The notes under the pieces are model-generated. The model ran no database searches and was not told where the DNA came from. It worked only from the letters and a program-made list of their open reading frames with translations. The position numbers and the translations under genes are program-made. Below are positions 14,813-26,400 of a stretch of DNA of 64,000 nt, piece by piece. The first letter of the stretch is position 1, and each line of letters begins with the position of its first letter. Source of the stretch: Sinohyriopsis cumingii (Eukaryota; Mollusca; Bivalvia; Unionida; Unionidae); contig CM068828.1 in NCBI GenBank assembly GCA_028554795.2, forward strand, positions 14,746,814 to 14,810,813, read 5' to 3'.

Positions 14813-15977
14813 GAAGTTGGAGAAAGAAATCTATACAACCACCCTTCAAATTCGTTAAACCATTATTAAAAACCTCTTTGTATGAAATAATGGGCTTCTC
14901 CGTAGAAATATCTTGAGTTCATAGTTTTAGTTCTGCATCCTTAACACAGTTCTGCAACTTCGTTTGTTCTCACCATGTCTTACCCTTTTGACGTACAAAA
15001 TATACCTGAACAGTGTATCTAGTAAGGCTGATTTTATGTATATACGGAAAGAAACTAATGGCCCAGTACTCCTCGTAATTTTCTAAATTTCGAGTTTAAT
15101 GCACTTTTGAATCAATAACACTTTTATGACTGAAAGAAATATCAATCAGAAGAAAAATCTCCTACGTAATTATAACGACCACTTCAAGCTTTGTACACTT
15201 AAGACGGATTTGCTCTATACTTGTTTTGTGTTCAAGAATGAAGCTTTAACAAATTTCTCAAGTTTCGTCATCAAGATCAGATGGTTTTAATATTCTCCTT
15301 AATTCTTTGTGAGTGCTAATTCAATTTAGACTTGACATTAAACTTTTTGATTAGATTAAATTGAAGTCATTACATCTTTTAGAGCAATTATGTTTTTATG
15401 AGGAGAAAAAGTAGTGAATTACCTTAAAGTTTTTAATGAAATCATTTTTGTGGGATGAATATAGTCCCAGTGTCAGCATTTACAGGTCAACGACTTAATG
15501 TTATGGCATTCATTATCTACATAGAATTTCCAATGTTGTAAGCAGCATAATAAGCATGAAAATGTGATACCTAAATTCGAGGAGAATGTTCTGAGAACTT
15601 TAATGAAACCACTGTTTGAAACTAGCTTTGTGTTTAGACCTTTTAAGTGCCCATTCGTTTCCGGTTTAATCCTTGAAATTGACACGAGCAGGTTAATTAT
15701 GGCACAGGTATGATATAGTAATATTTTCTTTTACTTGGTGCTTTTTCCGAACAAAGATATTCATTAGTTTCCTTTTCAAGCGCACTCTATTTGATTCTTG
15801 CAATTGTGATATTAATAAATGGTTTCATTTTTAATTATTATTTTGTAAATTACTGGTTATACTTACGGGGTAAGATCCTTTCAGGATTCCAAATGTCATG
15901 GTTCCGAGGCAAATGTTGGAAACTTTCATTCCTGATGCGCCTAGATAATTGTAGGAGATATTGCCATTTGATGCCAT
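4883..15977 (-). CDS. Aldo-keto reductase, 8 coding exons, 373 residues
   Basis: NADPH-dependent aldo-keto reductase family protein, cytosolic by family; the substrate cannot be read from sequence. Coding exons (minus strand): 15867-15977, 10787-10932, 9771-9924, 8424-8597, 7791-7888, 7518-7699, 6104-6243 and 4883-4999. All phases join without stops. Exon 1 starts with ATG and carries the [20 protein letters not shown] start typical of the family. The catalytic tetrad is present: D66 and Y71 (FLDTANIY), K97 (ATK) and H139 (QAHAWD). The [15 protein letters not shown] segment near the C-terminus is the cofactor-phosphate binding region, and the last exon ends with YPYDMIW, usual for bacterial-like YajO/Tas-type AKRs. 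Splice sites are GT-AG except intron 3, which needs a GC donor at 9770-9769. UTRs and the promoter are not resolved. A decayed copy of exon 1 lies at 55.6 kb. Confidence 0.9.
5774..5908. repeat. Compound (CA)n/(ACAT)n microsatellite
   Basis: CA repeats grade into ACAT tetranucleotides, in the AKR intron between exons 7 and 8. The tyrosine/histidine-rich open frames across it are artefacts of the repeat. Confidence 0.95.
6565..6875. repeat. Tandem repeat of about 60-65 bp, about 5 copies
   Basis: Repeated unit containing AATCATAGATCAGATCACATACTT followed by a GTGTTTAGAGTGAT-like block, in the AKR intron between exons 6 and 7. Copies are diverged. Confidence 0.85.
8600..8755. repeat. Short diverged tandem repeat, about 3 copies
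   Basis: Copies share TATTATCCTTACAGCCT followed by GTGAATAT. The unit is about 55 bp, directly upstream (intronic side) of AKR exon 4. Confidence 0.7.
10254..10406. repeat. 51-bp tandem repeat, 3 copies
   Basis: Three nearly identical 51-bp units, each starting GTGCAACATTGT and ending CTGACAATG. The unit is a multiple of three, so long frames open on both strands. It lies in the AKR intron between exons 2 and 3 and is not coding. Confidence 0.95.
11160..11447. repeat. Left arm of a long inverted repeat (partner 13042-13330)
   Basis: The arm begins with a (TC)n tract and continues with sequence whose reverse complement is recognisable at 13042-13330, which ends in a (GA)n tract. Shared landmarks are a CCGAAGAACYATAA block, a GTACGTTAATATA block, and an ATGCTATAGAAACCAGC block ending in AAGACCTAG. 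The arms are about 285 bp and diverged. Together with the spacer this could be a non-autonomous DNA transposon or foldback element in AKR intron 1. Confidence 0.8.
11448..11641 (-). mobile_element. tRNA-derived SINE family A, 5'-truncated
   Basis: Matches the tail and body of the complete copies (21.5, 24.9, 38.4 and 58.1 kb), reverse oriented, starting with the CAA-rich tail (seen as TTGTTG). It is flanked by an 11-bp direct repeat ACCTAGAGGTG (11437-11447 and 11642-11652), a target-site duplication. The tRNA-like head is missing, as expected for 5' truncation during reverse transcription. It sits exactly at the inner end of the inverted-repeat arm. Confidence 0.9.
13042..13330. repeat. Right arm of a long inverted repeat (partner 11160-11447)
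   Basis: Diverged reverse complement of the left arm, ending in a (GA)n tract at 13308-13329. The 1.6-kb spacer holds the SINE and no coding sequence I recognise. Confidence 0.8.
13585..13619. repeat. (GT)n microsatellite
   Basis: Perfect GT dinucleotide run of about 35 bp, adjoining the SINE-like repeat on its right. Confidence 0.95.
13621..13925 (-). mobile_element. SINE family B (tRNA-like head)
   Basis: On the minus strand it begins with a tRNA-like head (GTGGCCTAGTGGTTAGA A box; GGTTTGATCCCC B-box-like) followed by a body containing the CTGCAGACAT and GCGCTCAGCATTAAGAGG landmarks shared with 14336-14600 and 28336-28613. A Pol III-transcribed retroposon is the likely nature. It forms an inverted pair with the next copy about 400 bp away. 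Confidence 0.85.
14336..14600 (+). mobile_element. SINE family B copy, head truncated
   Basis: Direct-strand copy of the same body as 13621-13925: it starts in the B-box region (CCCCGGCCGAGTCATACC) and ends with AAAATCCAAATCACAAACAC. The A-box half is missing. Confidence 0.85.
14779..14811. repeat. (GATA)n microsatellite
   Basis: About eight GATA units. Confidence 0.95.
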
Positions 15978-16100
15978 TTTTGCCGTTTAAAGAATCGTAT
16001 TCTGTTGATTTACGAGTATCAAGTAATGGTTCCACGCCTGGATATTCTATGTGAATAAGCAAGCTGGTAGTATGGTACAATCAAACACGTGTGCTCGACA
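14815..16100. repeat. Segment duplicated at 54540-55870 (contains AKR exon 1)
   Basis: Extended similarity by eye to 54540-55870 in the same orientation. Shared blocks include CATTTACAGGTCAACGACTTAAT, ATTCCAAATGTCATSGT and the exon 1 start. The copy here is the functional one (exon 1 intact); the other carries disabling changes. Confidence 0.8.
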
Positions 16101-16380
16101 CATCTGTTTTGGGGGGTATTTATATGTAGCCTGGAACGGGCATGAGTGGATATAGTATCATGATCCGTTGCTAGTGACAACAAAAAAAAAAAACAAAACA
16201 TGTTCTGAATTAAGACAGACACTGGAAAATTTACGTCAAAACTAAGCCAGAGAAACCCAGTGAGGTTTCCTCATATGCAAACCAAATCAACCTACAACAC
16301 ATAATATATTTACCTTAAACTACACCGCAAGGATCGTCTTTCGGGGTGAAAAATTGGTCAAGGTGTACTTTAGAACACTT

Positions 16381-16590
16381 TGCACTAAAAATGTATCAAG
16401 ACTATTTTTCAGTACATCAAGGATATTTTCAAGAACATCGATAAAGGTACTCTTTCAGTACATGTTCTGAAAAGCGTTAAGTCTATTATTAAAAACATCA
16501 ATAAAGGTAATCTTTCAGTACATGTTCTGATAAAAATTAAGTCTATTGTTAAAAACATCAGTACAGGTAATCTTTCAGAACTTTCCACAA
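16381..16590. repeat. 60-bp tandem repeat, about 3 copies
   Basis: The unit contains CTTTCAGTACATGTTCTGA and AAAAACATCAATAAAGGTA. The period is 60 bp. Confidence 0.9.
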
Positions 16591-16727
16591 TATCTACGGC
16601 ATTAACCAATTGAGAGAAACTTCTGTATGGAACTGAATAAATATGAAAATGTTTGACATAAATCGTATTGGAATTTATGTGAATGTCATTGAAATTATAT
16701 CATTATAGCATACATGCCTTTTTCTAT

Positions 16728-16901
16728 ACCTATCTATCTATCTATCAATGTATGCATACATACATACATACATACATACATACATGCATTCATACATGCA
16801 TTCATATATACAGATATACATACATACATACATACATACATACATACATACACGCATGCATGCATGCATCCATCCATCCATCCATGCACATCCATGCATA
16901 C

Positions 16902-16937
<36 letters not shown>

Positions 16938-16994
16938 GCACGCACGCACGCATGCATGCATACATACATACATACATACATACATACATACACA
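16728..16994. repeat. Compound tetranucleotide/dinucleotide microsatellite
   Basis: TATC, ACAT, GCAT, TCCA, CA and CGCA blocks run into each other. All long frames over it (His/Tyr/Ile- or Cys/Met/Val-rich) are repeat artefacts on both strands. Confidence 0.95.
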
Positions 16995-17789
16995 CGAAGA
17001 CTTCATTGTTTCGTAAGGGTCCCATTTTATTGAGAGATATATTTCCGTCATCAACAATTTACTTGCATTAATAGAAGTGTAATTATGAAGGATTCCGATG
17101 ACTGTTAAGATTTATATCCAAAAACTCAAATTTGCCTTTATTTATCGATGACATTATTTTGTCTGATAGATTGATACAATCTAATGTCAGTAAAGTATTC
17201 TAGCACAGACATCGCATTTTTAATGTGCATTTCTTGGGACAAAATTTAAACAAAATATCAGGCCATATTAGCGCATAAACACAAATAAGATATTTCATTG
17301 GATTGGTCAGTCTTTCTACCTATCATTAAATTTCTTTCACCTCAGGTACAAAGTCCTGCAAGAATTTTACAGTATCCTTCCACTCGTAAAGCGACGGGAT
17401 CTGTAATGCAACATTTAGTAAGATTTAGTAAAAAGGAAAAATTTAACATAATTTATTTAAAGAAAATCAAAGCTGTCTATAAAGATAATGTTTGGTCCAG
17501 GTTGTATCAATCATTTAGGACAAGCACATAATGTCGTCACTTTTACAGGTTCGATGGTATACGCTGTGAGATATGAACATTGATGTCATTCAATCTTTTC
17601 CATTCAAATGTAATTTTGGTCATAAAGTGTTCAGACGTGACACACGAATAATAAGAGTTTAGATACGTCTAGTCTTTCGGGCATACCAATGATCCATAGC
17701 AATAGTTCTATCCATATCACGCGGTATCTAGTATGGGGTCATGTAACTAAAGTTAGGTCAGTGATCTACATCCAATCGAGTACAATTAA
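16995..17789. other. Intergenic, no gene recognised
   Basis: AT-rich. A 77-codon frame at 17298-17531 has no features I recognise. Confidence 0.5.
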
Positions 17790-19112
17790 GGACAATTCTC
17801 TATGATGCATTAAGGACAGTTCTCTATGATGCATTAAGGACAGTTCTCTATGATGCATGAAGGATAGTTCTCTATGATGCATGAAGGACAGTTCTCTACG
17901 ATGCATTAAGGACAGACTTCTATGATGCATGACGGACAATTCTCTATGATGCATGAAGGACAGTTCTCTATGATGCATGAAGGACAGTTCTCTATTATGC
18001 ATGAAGGATGATTCTATAGGATGCATGAATGACAGTTCGGTGTTGCATGAGGGATGGTTCTTTGTGTTGCATAAATGACAGTTATCTATTATGCATTAAG
18101 GGCATTTATCTATTATGCATGAAGGACGGTTCAATATGATGCATGAATGACAGTTCTCTATGACGCATGAAGGACAGTTCTCTATGATGCAGAAAAGACA
18201 GTTCTCTATTATGCATTAGGGACAGATCTCTATGATGTACGAAGGACAGTTCTCTACGATGCATTAAGGACAGTTCTCTATGATGAATGAAGGACAGTTC
18301 TATATGACGCATTAAGGACAGTTCTCTGTGATGCAATAAGGACAGTTCCCTGTGTTGCATGAAGGACAGTTCTTTATGATGTATTAGGGACAGTTCTCTA
18401 TGATGCATTAAGGACAGTTCTCTATGATGCATTAAGGACAGTTCTCTATGATGCCTTAAGGACAGTTCTCTATGATGCATTAAGTTCTCTATGATGTATT
18501 AGGGACAGATCTCTAAAATGCATGAAGGACAGTTCTCTATGATGCATTAAGTTCTCTATGATGTATTAGGGACAGATCTCTAAAATGCATGAAGGACAGT
18601 TCTCTATGATGCATTAAGTTCTCTATGATGTATTAGGGACAGATCTCTAAAATGCATGAAGGACAGTTCTCTATGATGCATGAAGGACAGTTCTCTGTGT
18701 TGCATGAAGGACAGTTCTCTGTGTTGCATGAAGGACAGTTCTCTATGGTGCATTAAGGACAGTTCTCTGAGATGAATGAAAGACAGTTCTCTATGATGCA
18801 TTAAGTTCTCTATGAAGCATTAAGGACAGTTCTCTATGATGCATTGAGGACGGTTCTCTATGATGCATTAAGGACAGTTCTCTATGATGCCTTAAGGACA
18901 GTTCTCTATGATGCCTTAAGGACAGTTCTCTATGATGCATGAAGGATGGTTCTCTATGATGCATGAAGGATGGTTCTCTATGATGCATGAAGGACAGTTC
19001 TTTGTGACTCATGAAGGACAGTTCCCTATGATACGTTAAGGACAGTTCTCTGTGACTCATGGCGGACAGTTCTCTATTACGCATGAATGGCAGTTCTATA
19101 TGATGCATGACG
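17790..19112. repeat. 24-bp minisatellite, about 54 copies
   Basis: Tandem array of a diverged 24-bp unit with the core GACAGTTCTCTATGATGCAT. Several units are interrupted or partially deleted, and three larger units are repeated as a higher-order block (18481-18660: AAGTTCTCTATGATGTATTAGG followed by AGATCTCTAAAATG). Minus-strand frames with the period MHHRELSF follow from 24 = 8 codons and are not taken as genes. Confidence 0.97.
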
Positions 19113-19240
19113 TCCTGGAAATAGGGAATATAAGTTCATAGATAAATGCGATCAAATGTCAGACTTTCAATAACATTGAGTATTCGCGAAGTAATGAGCC
19201 GATGAATCCATCCATCGGTCCGTTCGTACGTCTCTCTTTC

Positions 19241-19241
<1 letters not shown>

Positions 19242-19330
<89 letters not shown>
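19242..19330. repeat. (CA)n(TA)n microsatellite
   Basis: CA dinucleotides followed by a long AT/TA run. Confidence 0.97.
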
Positions 19331-19332
<2 letters not shown>

Positions 19333-19773
19333 TGCTAGGGAGATGATAGATCTGTTATATCCTCTGATACGATAATATACCTGTTATGATGCTTTTGTTA
19401 TAGTTACCTAGGAGATGACCGACTAAGGTGTCATTGACCCGCTCGAGTAATTAATAATATCAGATATGAAATTAATGGATGGAATAACAGAGATCTCAGC
19501 AAATATATAGAACAGAACAACACGAGCCCCGGTATGCAAAATATCTCAGTTTAATGAGCTACATAACAAAATGAAATTTGACATATCATTCGAATGATAC
19601 ACTTTCTCTTAGAAATATAATTAAACAATGTGTGCGAAATGCAATTAGCCGTTCCGTTATACAGATAAAACAAATTTCATCATATGATCGAACCCTAATT
19701 ACCGGCATACTATGATAACCTGGTTGCTTCGTGTCCTTTCCAAATTACTGTTAGTGACAGGTCAGAGTTGCCG

Positions 19774-19809
<36 letters not shown>

Positions 19810-20281
19810 GCCTCTTCAGGTGATCAACCTAACATGGCTATCTGCTGTCATTTCCTACTACCTGGAGCACTGGTATGGAGCTATTTTCCCTTGAACTAAG
19901 AAACGACGCAGCCAAAATATTTGTCAGGTTTTTCTTTTCTGGTGTCGATCAATATTCCCACTCTTGTTACGGACGATATTGTCTTATTGTAACTCGACAG
20001 ACTAGGGCTTAGTCAGTTTGCAACCTGATATTGATACAGACAGCCATCTTATCAAAAATTAATGTCTTTTCCCTCGATTGCTAGCCGCATTCCTAATGGA
20101 ACCACGACATAACTAAACTTCTTGGGTAAATAGTGCTACGCCCCTGTGGGATCTAAATAACAAGCTGGACTATGTCGGTCGACACACTCCGATTTTCCTC
20201 GGTTAAGAGAACTCACAATTTAATTAAACAAATGAATTAATGGACTTCACGTCTTGTCCTAATTACATTAGCGATTCATTG

Positions 20282-20347
<66 letters not shown>

Positions 20348-21517
20348 AATGAATGCTTATCATACATGCTGCATATTATTTAAGAAAGATAAATTAATTC
20401 TCACTATTTTGTATCGGAGTAATGACATTCATACAATACATGATTTCTATTACATCTGAATGAGGTAATTCAAAACAACATTCATATCAATTAGAACAAA
20501 TTCATACGATACTATACAAAAGTCATATAACATTCGAGACAAATGAGTGCAAACCCTCATCTTTCGAAACCACGGTAAATTGATGTATGAATTTAAAACG
20601 AATAACCTGAACAAATGTTTACAAACTTATATCAATGAACATGTTGTATGCTGTTGATACAATACCTTGTGCTTTCCAGAGACTCGCGCCCTTTCTATCA
20701 AGCCGAATCTCTCTCCGGTTCCGGGTCTCTCAAATTATTCCAGACCCACGTCCTTTGGAAGATTTATTTAACGATATAAATTAATTATTAATTTCCTCGG
20801 AGTCTCTCGGACTTCTCATTCGGCAGAACAACTTGGACCGACTAATTTCAAGAGGGAGATTACTTTTTACATTGGATTTCTTTTGGGAATACACACCACC
20901 TGGATTAGCTTGGCTAATCCGGATTATCTTTCCCTAACCGCCAAAATTTTAACACTCCGTTCGAAGTCAGAAGAATTCTTTCAAGTGAGTCTTTATTGAT
21001 AACTATTCTGGAAAATATCATTTTATGACACCTATTTCAACTGGCCCAAGATTTCCCAAAATTTGACTGGTTTGTCTCAACCCCATCATTTCGTCCACTT
21101 AATCCTACACTGACTTATCTGTCTGACCAGTATCCTAGTGGTTCCCAATTAAAATCTACTCATGCCTCCAAACAAGATAGGTAAACCATCGCAAGCTACA
21201 GAATTTATTGTGAGCCCATCACATACGTCAGTCTTGATGGTTACGTGTCACACTGACCACTACAACATGTACTGTGAAAATATCTACAATAAATCTATCG
21301 TTATGAACGCATTTCTACCAAACTGTCTAACTTTATATCTAACTATATATTTATATAGCACCCTCTCGGTTATCTACCTATTCATATGCCTATGTTTCTA
21401 TCATGTATATATCGCCCTCAGCTTATGTGTATGACGATGTGTTTTTATATTGTTTTCTTGTGTTGATCTCGATTAAAACCCCAATGCCGCCATTTATCTA
21501 TTCTTCCAATCCAGCTC
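19331..21517. other. Intergenic, simple repeats only
   Basis: Holds a (CT)n tract (about 19779-19808) and an (AT)n tract (about 20283-20342). No coding motif was recognised. The 90-codon plus-strand frame at 21162-21434 is Tyr/Leu-rich with no recognisable domain. Confidence 0.5.
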
Positions 21518-21529
21518 ATGATTGGAAGT

Positions 21530-21778
21530 GGGCCCCGAATGGCCGAGTGGTCTAAAGCGTTCTCCGTTACGGATCACTGCCATCTCACCTCTGTCTGCGT
21601 GGGTTCGAGTCTCGGATTCGGCTAAAGTGGGTATGTGAGAAAGCCTGCCAGTAGCTTCTCGTGGGTCGGTGGTTCTTTCCGGGGTTTTCCCGGGTTCTTC
21701 CTCCACCATTAATACTGGCCGCCATGTATAGCCAATCGCGTGCTGAAAAATGGCGTTAAGCCCTACAACAACAACAAT
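21530..21778 (+). mobile_element. SINE family A, full length
   Basis: Starts GGGCCCCGAATGGCCGAGTGG with a tRNA-like A box (TGGCCGAGTGG) and B box (GGGTTCGAGTC), followed by a unique body and a GTTAAGCCCTACAACAACAA tail. It is flanked by a perfect 12-bp target duplication ATGATTGGAAGT (21518-21529 and 21779-21790). The head shows it derives from a tRNA (Leu/Ser-like arm order); it is not a functional tRNA. Confidence 0.95.
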
Positions 21779-21794
21779 ATGATTGGAAGTAAGG

Positions 21795-21999
21795 GGGCCC
21801 CGAGTGGCCGAGTGGTCTAAAGCGTTCTCCGTTACGGATCACTGCCATCTCACCTTTGTCTGCGCCAGTAGCTTCTCGTGGGTCGGTGGTTCTTTCTGGG
21901 GTTTTCCCAGGTTCTTCCTCCACCATTAATACTGGCCGCCATGTATAGCCTATCGTGTGCTGAAAAATGGCGTTAAACCCCACAACAACAACAACAACA
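21795..21999 (+). mobile_element. SINE family A, internally deleted, in tandem with the previous copy
   Basis: Same family directly downstream. About 46 bp covering the B box and its 3' neighbourhood are missing (TCTGCG joins straight to CCAGTAGCTTC). Tandem placement with related flanks (ATTGGAAGTAAG left, ATTGGAATAAAAG right) suggests insertion next to or into the first copy's duplicated target. Confidence 0.9.
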
Positions 22000-23329
22000 A
22001 TTGGAATAAAAGAAATGATTTGGTGAAGAAAAAAAAAAGCTTTCTGACCTACATCGTTCTTAGAAATAATCAAGACGTTAGGTTTGAACGACGTTCAAGT
22101 ATTCAGTTTAGAACTGATAGGTGCCATCCAATTAATTCAGTCAACGATGTCTCTCGTGATTCCGTTCTTTTTCGGGAGTACTCCAAAAGTAGTGATGTGA
22201 TACATTGACGGTATGTTAATGACTAATCTAATAACAACAAAAAATTCACACGTGGAGCACAAAAAAATTCAAGAGGGAATGAAGGCCCGCTTTTATTGAG
22301 CGGAAGTGGGAAAAAATTGTGCATTAGATACAAATAAGACTCGGGTGAATATTGGTGATCACATGTGGAGCGAGAATGATTGGAAATGCGAACTTGGGGT
22401 AAAGACAATCCAACATAGTGCAGTGTTAATGTCTTAACGTTTATAACGGTGACGTCATCAAATTTTGTTGTTCCAGCTTTCGACTGAAATCGGCTCACCC
22501 ACTGAAGTCGCTGATCAACATCGGATTAATTCGTGCACATAAAAAATAGCTGGATTTCTAAGTTCGAGGAAGAAAAGGAAGAAATTACAGGACTCATAAT
22601 GTGATGAAACGTCGATATTATCTGGCTTTAATGGAACCCAACGATGCTTAGAACCAATAACTTTTAAGATTCAGTATTATTCATATGATTTGCCACATAC
22701 GGCTTTTTGCACGTAACGGAGGAAATGGGGCTTAAATATGGCGTTTTGCTAAAAGTTCATACAGTTTTGTCTTATAAACCTTCATGGGAAAATGTCTTAT
22801 TTACAAAGTCTGTCGTGTCCAGTCAGTGGCCGTACTATTATTCTAATAGATACTAAGTTATTTGCTAAGATACGGTCGTTGCGGAATGATTAAACCTCTA
22901 TCTGAAACTAAGAATTTGTGGTATGTTGCCGCTACCAAGTTCAGATAAAGAAGGGAAGTTGTGGTTTGCTGCCGCTCTAAGTTGAAATAAGGAAGGGGAG
23001 GTGTGGTTTACTGCCGATTACAAATTCAAGTAAAGAAAGGGTGTTGTGCACAAGACTCAAAATCAGACAACGAAAAAACCTAAAACATTCGTCACTGCAT
23101 CCCTAAGACAGACGATATAATCTCTTCAACATCACCATTACCGCCATCAACATCACCATTACCGCCATCAATATCACCATTACCGTCATCAATATCACCA
23201 TTACCGCCATCAATATCACCATTACGTCACTAATAACTATTCCTATGATCGTGAGTCTGATGATGACGTAATGTGGTCAATAATGATAATAATAATAATC
23301 ATAATAATTAATGCGATTATTATTATAAT

Positions 23330-23365
<36 letters not shown>

Positions 23366-24857
23366 TACAATAAAAAATGGTTTTTAAATGTTAAGTCCAC
23401 ATACATGTGTTGAATTAGTTTTACTGGAGCAGACGTACAATAATGGGAACAACAACTACGTCCTTGAACGTTTGCCAGCTTAAAGCAATCTTTCGTTATC
23501 AGGTTACGTAGAACTACCTATGGTATTTAAATCTAGTTCACTGTGTGCTCGTCGTTTGATTAGTGGCACGTGTCAACTCTGTAAGAGGACGTTTGTCGCA
23601 GGGTGGTGGAGGTGGTTAATGTTCTAGAACTTGCTCGTTCATATGACATTTTTCCGATTTTATTATATATTTGTAGTTACTGTTTCACGGTTTCATTTGA
23701 CATTAAGCAGACATTTCATCACTGAATGCAGACACGGATCTGCGAGTAACAGCACCCATCACCTTGCCGGCGCGCACCGTCTCTATACTCTCACAACCTG
23801 GCACGTAAAACAATTGAACTTCGGCGTGAATATATGCATTCAGGCGTAGCAAACAAACTCATTTGGCTACTGAGTATTAACTCTCCTATCAATCCACGGC
23901 TATATACAGCGTGCCAAGCCAGTGGTTCCATTGGTCATATTATTAGTGTGACACATAAGAAACTCAGCTGTACCAGCGGAAAACCAGTTAGATCCGGACC
24001 ACTGAAAGAGCGACAGACAGCTAACGATAACGGAAATGAAGGGAATGAATCGACTTGACGTCAGAAATAAATTGAAGATTTTATCCAACTCCTCTATATG
24101 TTGGGAAGTTTAGAAAGTATGAACATTGGTGAATCCCCAGATGCGTCGCCATAAGCTCCATTTTCTGTAACTTCCATACATAATGCAATATAAATGCCAC
24201 GGTTTAAAGGAAAATGTTGACGAAATAAATCTTCTGCTTCACAATCGCGAACATTGTTAGGAAAATGATAGAGGTCATCTAAAATATTTCATGACCTGCC
24301 ACTGCGTTTCAGGACATACTGGTACGGCTGTTGTCTGTGAATTTATGGTCATACATATTAGGATTCCTTAAAACCAAATTAATCTCCTTACTGCATTGCA
24401 AGCTAAAGATGTTCGTTTGTCCATACACAAAATTCTTTAACTTTGCTACATATATCTTCTTACAATCAGTCCAATCAACTACCTGATTTCGACCATCTCA
24501 TTGAACAGTTCCTTGTGTCTTGTATTCTACTTTGCGAGTTTAAAGGCAGGAAAGATATCAATGAGAGATGGAAGAAATAGAAGACTTTGTTTCAAACCAC
24601 AATCTTTCAAAGAGAAGTCATATACCTGCAACTGCCACTTTGTCCCACTTGTCCTTAGATTTTTTAATGTGTGATCCATCTCTTTTACATGCCTTATGTT
24701 GCGATGTTGGTGACGAATTATACGCTTGTGACAACGGTATGCTTAAGATGTAGTGCTCAGAAGTAATACCCCCAAGACTCAAGAGTTAGAAAGAGATACA
24801 AGTTGAACAAGGCCGATAGGGAAACGTTCCATTCCCAGTTCGAATCACATTGAATGG
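22000..24857. other. Intergenic with tandem repeats, no gene recognised
   Basis: Includes three diverged copies of a unit of about 56 bp (22915-23042, TTGTGGTWTGYTGCCG), five 21-bp units (23112-23226, CACCATTACCGCCATCAA) and an AAT/ATT tract with inverted symmetry (23280-23370). Short frames have no recognisable domain. Confidence 0.6.
23112..23226. repeat. 21-bp tandem repeat, about 5 copies
   Basis: Units of the type CATCACCATTACCGCCATCAA with few substitutions. Confidence 0.9.
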
Positions 24858-25103
24858 AGGGGCCCCGAGTGGCCGAGTGGTCTAAAGCGCTCTCTGTTAC
24901 GGATCACTGCCATGTCACCTCTGTCTGCGTGGGTTCGAGTCTCGGATTCAGCCAATGTGGGTCTGTGAGAAAGCATGCCAGTAGCTTATCGTGGGTCGGT
25001 GGTTCTTTCTGGGGTTTTCCCGGGTTCTTCCTCCACCATTAATACTGGCCGCCATGAATAGCCTATCGTGTGCTGAAAACTGGCGTTAAACCCTACAACA
25101 ACA
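24858..25103 (+). mobile_element. SINE family A, full length
   Basis: Complete head (GGGGCCCCGAGTGGCCGAGTGG), B box, body and GTTAAACCCTACAACAACA tail, highly similar to the 21.5-kb copy. A target duplication is not clear. Confidence 0.93.
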
Positions 25104-25662
25104 GCATATTCAATAGTTGATCTTTCCAGAACACGTGTATCGTATAAACGTATTTACAAATATGATCTAGGGTGTTACTGAAGATATAATACCAAACAAT
25201 AAGGTGATTCCTAAACATGTCAACAAAATATGGCTTACTGAAAATTTCAAAGACACCAACCTGAGACTGGATAAGGACCCTAAAAATGTCAACAACCAAG
25301 AATCTTAATAAATAACGTATATACCGTGCAAAAGTTCTTCGTATTGTTACAGAGAGTAAGAGGAAAATATGACAGTGTAATTAAGAAGTAATACTATTAA
25401 GCATCCAGTCGAATTACAAGAATAGTCATTGATTAAATAGACGACCTGACCCAGTACTCTTCTATCTTCTATCACTTATATTTATGAAATGATTCTTTAT
25501 GTAATGACCAAAACATGAATACAATATAATGAACCCTTTAAGCATTATGGAAAGCTAATACTTATTATGGAAATGCTATGGCAAAGTGAGGGATAGTGTT
25601 TTTGTAAAGAGTAATGTCATATTCTTAAAGCGTAAATATTAAGTAGTATATAAATGAGTATT

Positions 25663-25866
25663 TTGCCTCATACTCTACCATCTGTGTCCACAGACGGCCG
25701 TCCTCGTCTGTAACCCATAACAAGTTATCTCTCGTAGATGCTTTGTTTACATTTTGTCCAGAGGTTTCTAGAGGTGTAAACGTACACGTAACGCGAGTGT
25801 GTCGGCATGGGAATTAGATTCTCGTGCGGCCGACCGTGTTTCCATAGTATAGAATAAGGCCAAGCA
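25663..25866 (+). repeat. Left TIR of Polinton P1
   Basis: About 205 bp that match, in reverse complement, 34751-34967. Shared blocks are GCCTCAT at the outer end, GCCGTCCTCG, GAGTGTGTC and the inner end AATAAGGCCAAGCA. The arms are diverged with indels, consistent with an old element. Confidence 0.85.
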
Positions 25867-25949
25867 ACTCTGATGTACTGGTCTAGTCTGCAGCGACTGT
25901 GGAAAGGAAACTCCCTGCAGAGAGAGGTTCTACTCGGACAGGCAGGCCA

Positions 25950-26400
25950 AATATATGGTAAAGATCAATAAACATTCTGCGTGAATATCGCTTTTTTTTT
26001 TTTTTAAACTCAGTCTTTGCTGTCTGTAAATTTGCAATCACGCGTTTTCTTATTTGAGCTCGGAGTTGTCTGTGATTTTCCATTTCTGTCAGCACAATCT
26101 CAAACTCGGTCGCGCTGAAAATTTTATCTTCGATTGCCACGGAGTACAATTTACTCATCGTATTGAGACTACCCTGTGTGGTCGCAAGCAGTTCGGAATC
26201 GACGTGTATTCGTGAATACAGTCGCATCGAAATTTATTTGCTCGCATCACCGGAGACACCGGTTACTATCTATATAGCTCCGACAACAATACCAATTGGT
26301 GCACCTAGAATGGTGGATGTTGTCGTGATACCAGTCACACCAAGAACAACAGTTGCTTCCGCAGAGAGACCGCAAATAACATATGCGACCAGACACGCGC
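25950..26400 (-). pseudogene. Remnant of the two-helix membrane protein (P2 51587 homologue)
   Basis: The minus-strand translation, over two frames, shows a hydrophobic glycine/isoleucine-rich stretch (GAPIGIVVGAIYIVTGVSGDA) followed by a segment aligning with the P2 protein region SDAYSKLSGLI...DVEFSTMVQLYSSAM (P1: TMSKLYSVAIEDKIFSATEF). Frameshifts separate the parts. The conserved placement in P1, P2 and P3 suggests a real virion or lytic role; the function is unknown. Confidence 0.7.

Noticed and set aside
16683-17071. Frames rich in Tyr-Ile-His or Cys-Met-Val on both strands
   Set aside because: Translation of ACAT/CA microsatellites; open in several frames at once, which real genes are not.
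17766-19108. Minus-strand frames with repeating MHHRELSF, up to 124 codons
   Set aside because: They follow from the 24-bp (8-codon) satellite period. No start context, splice or non-repeat domain supports a gene.
21530-21620. tRNA-like sequence (Leu/Ser-like arm)
   Set aside because: Repeated as the head of SINE family A with target duplications.
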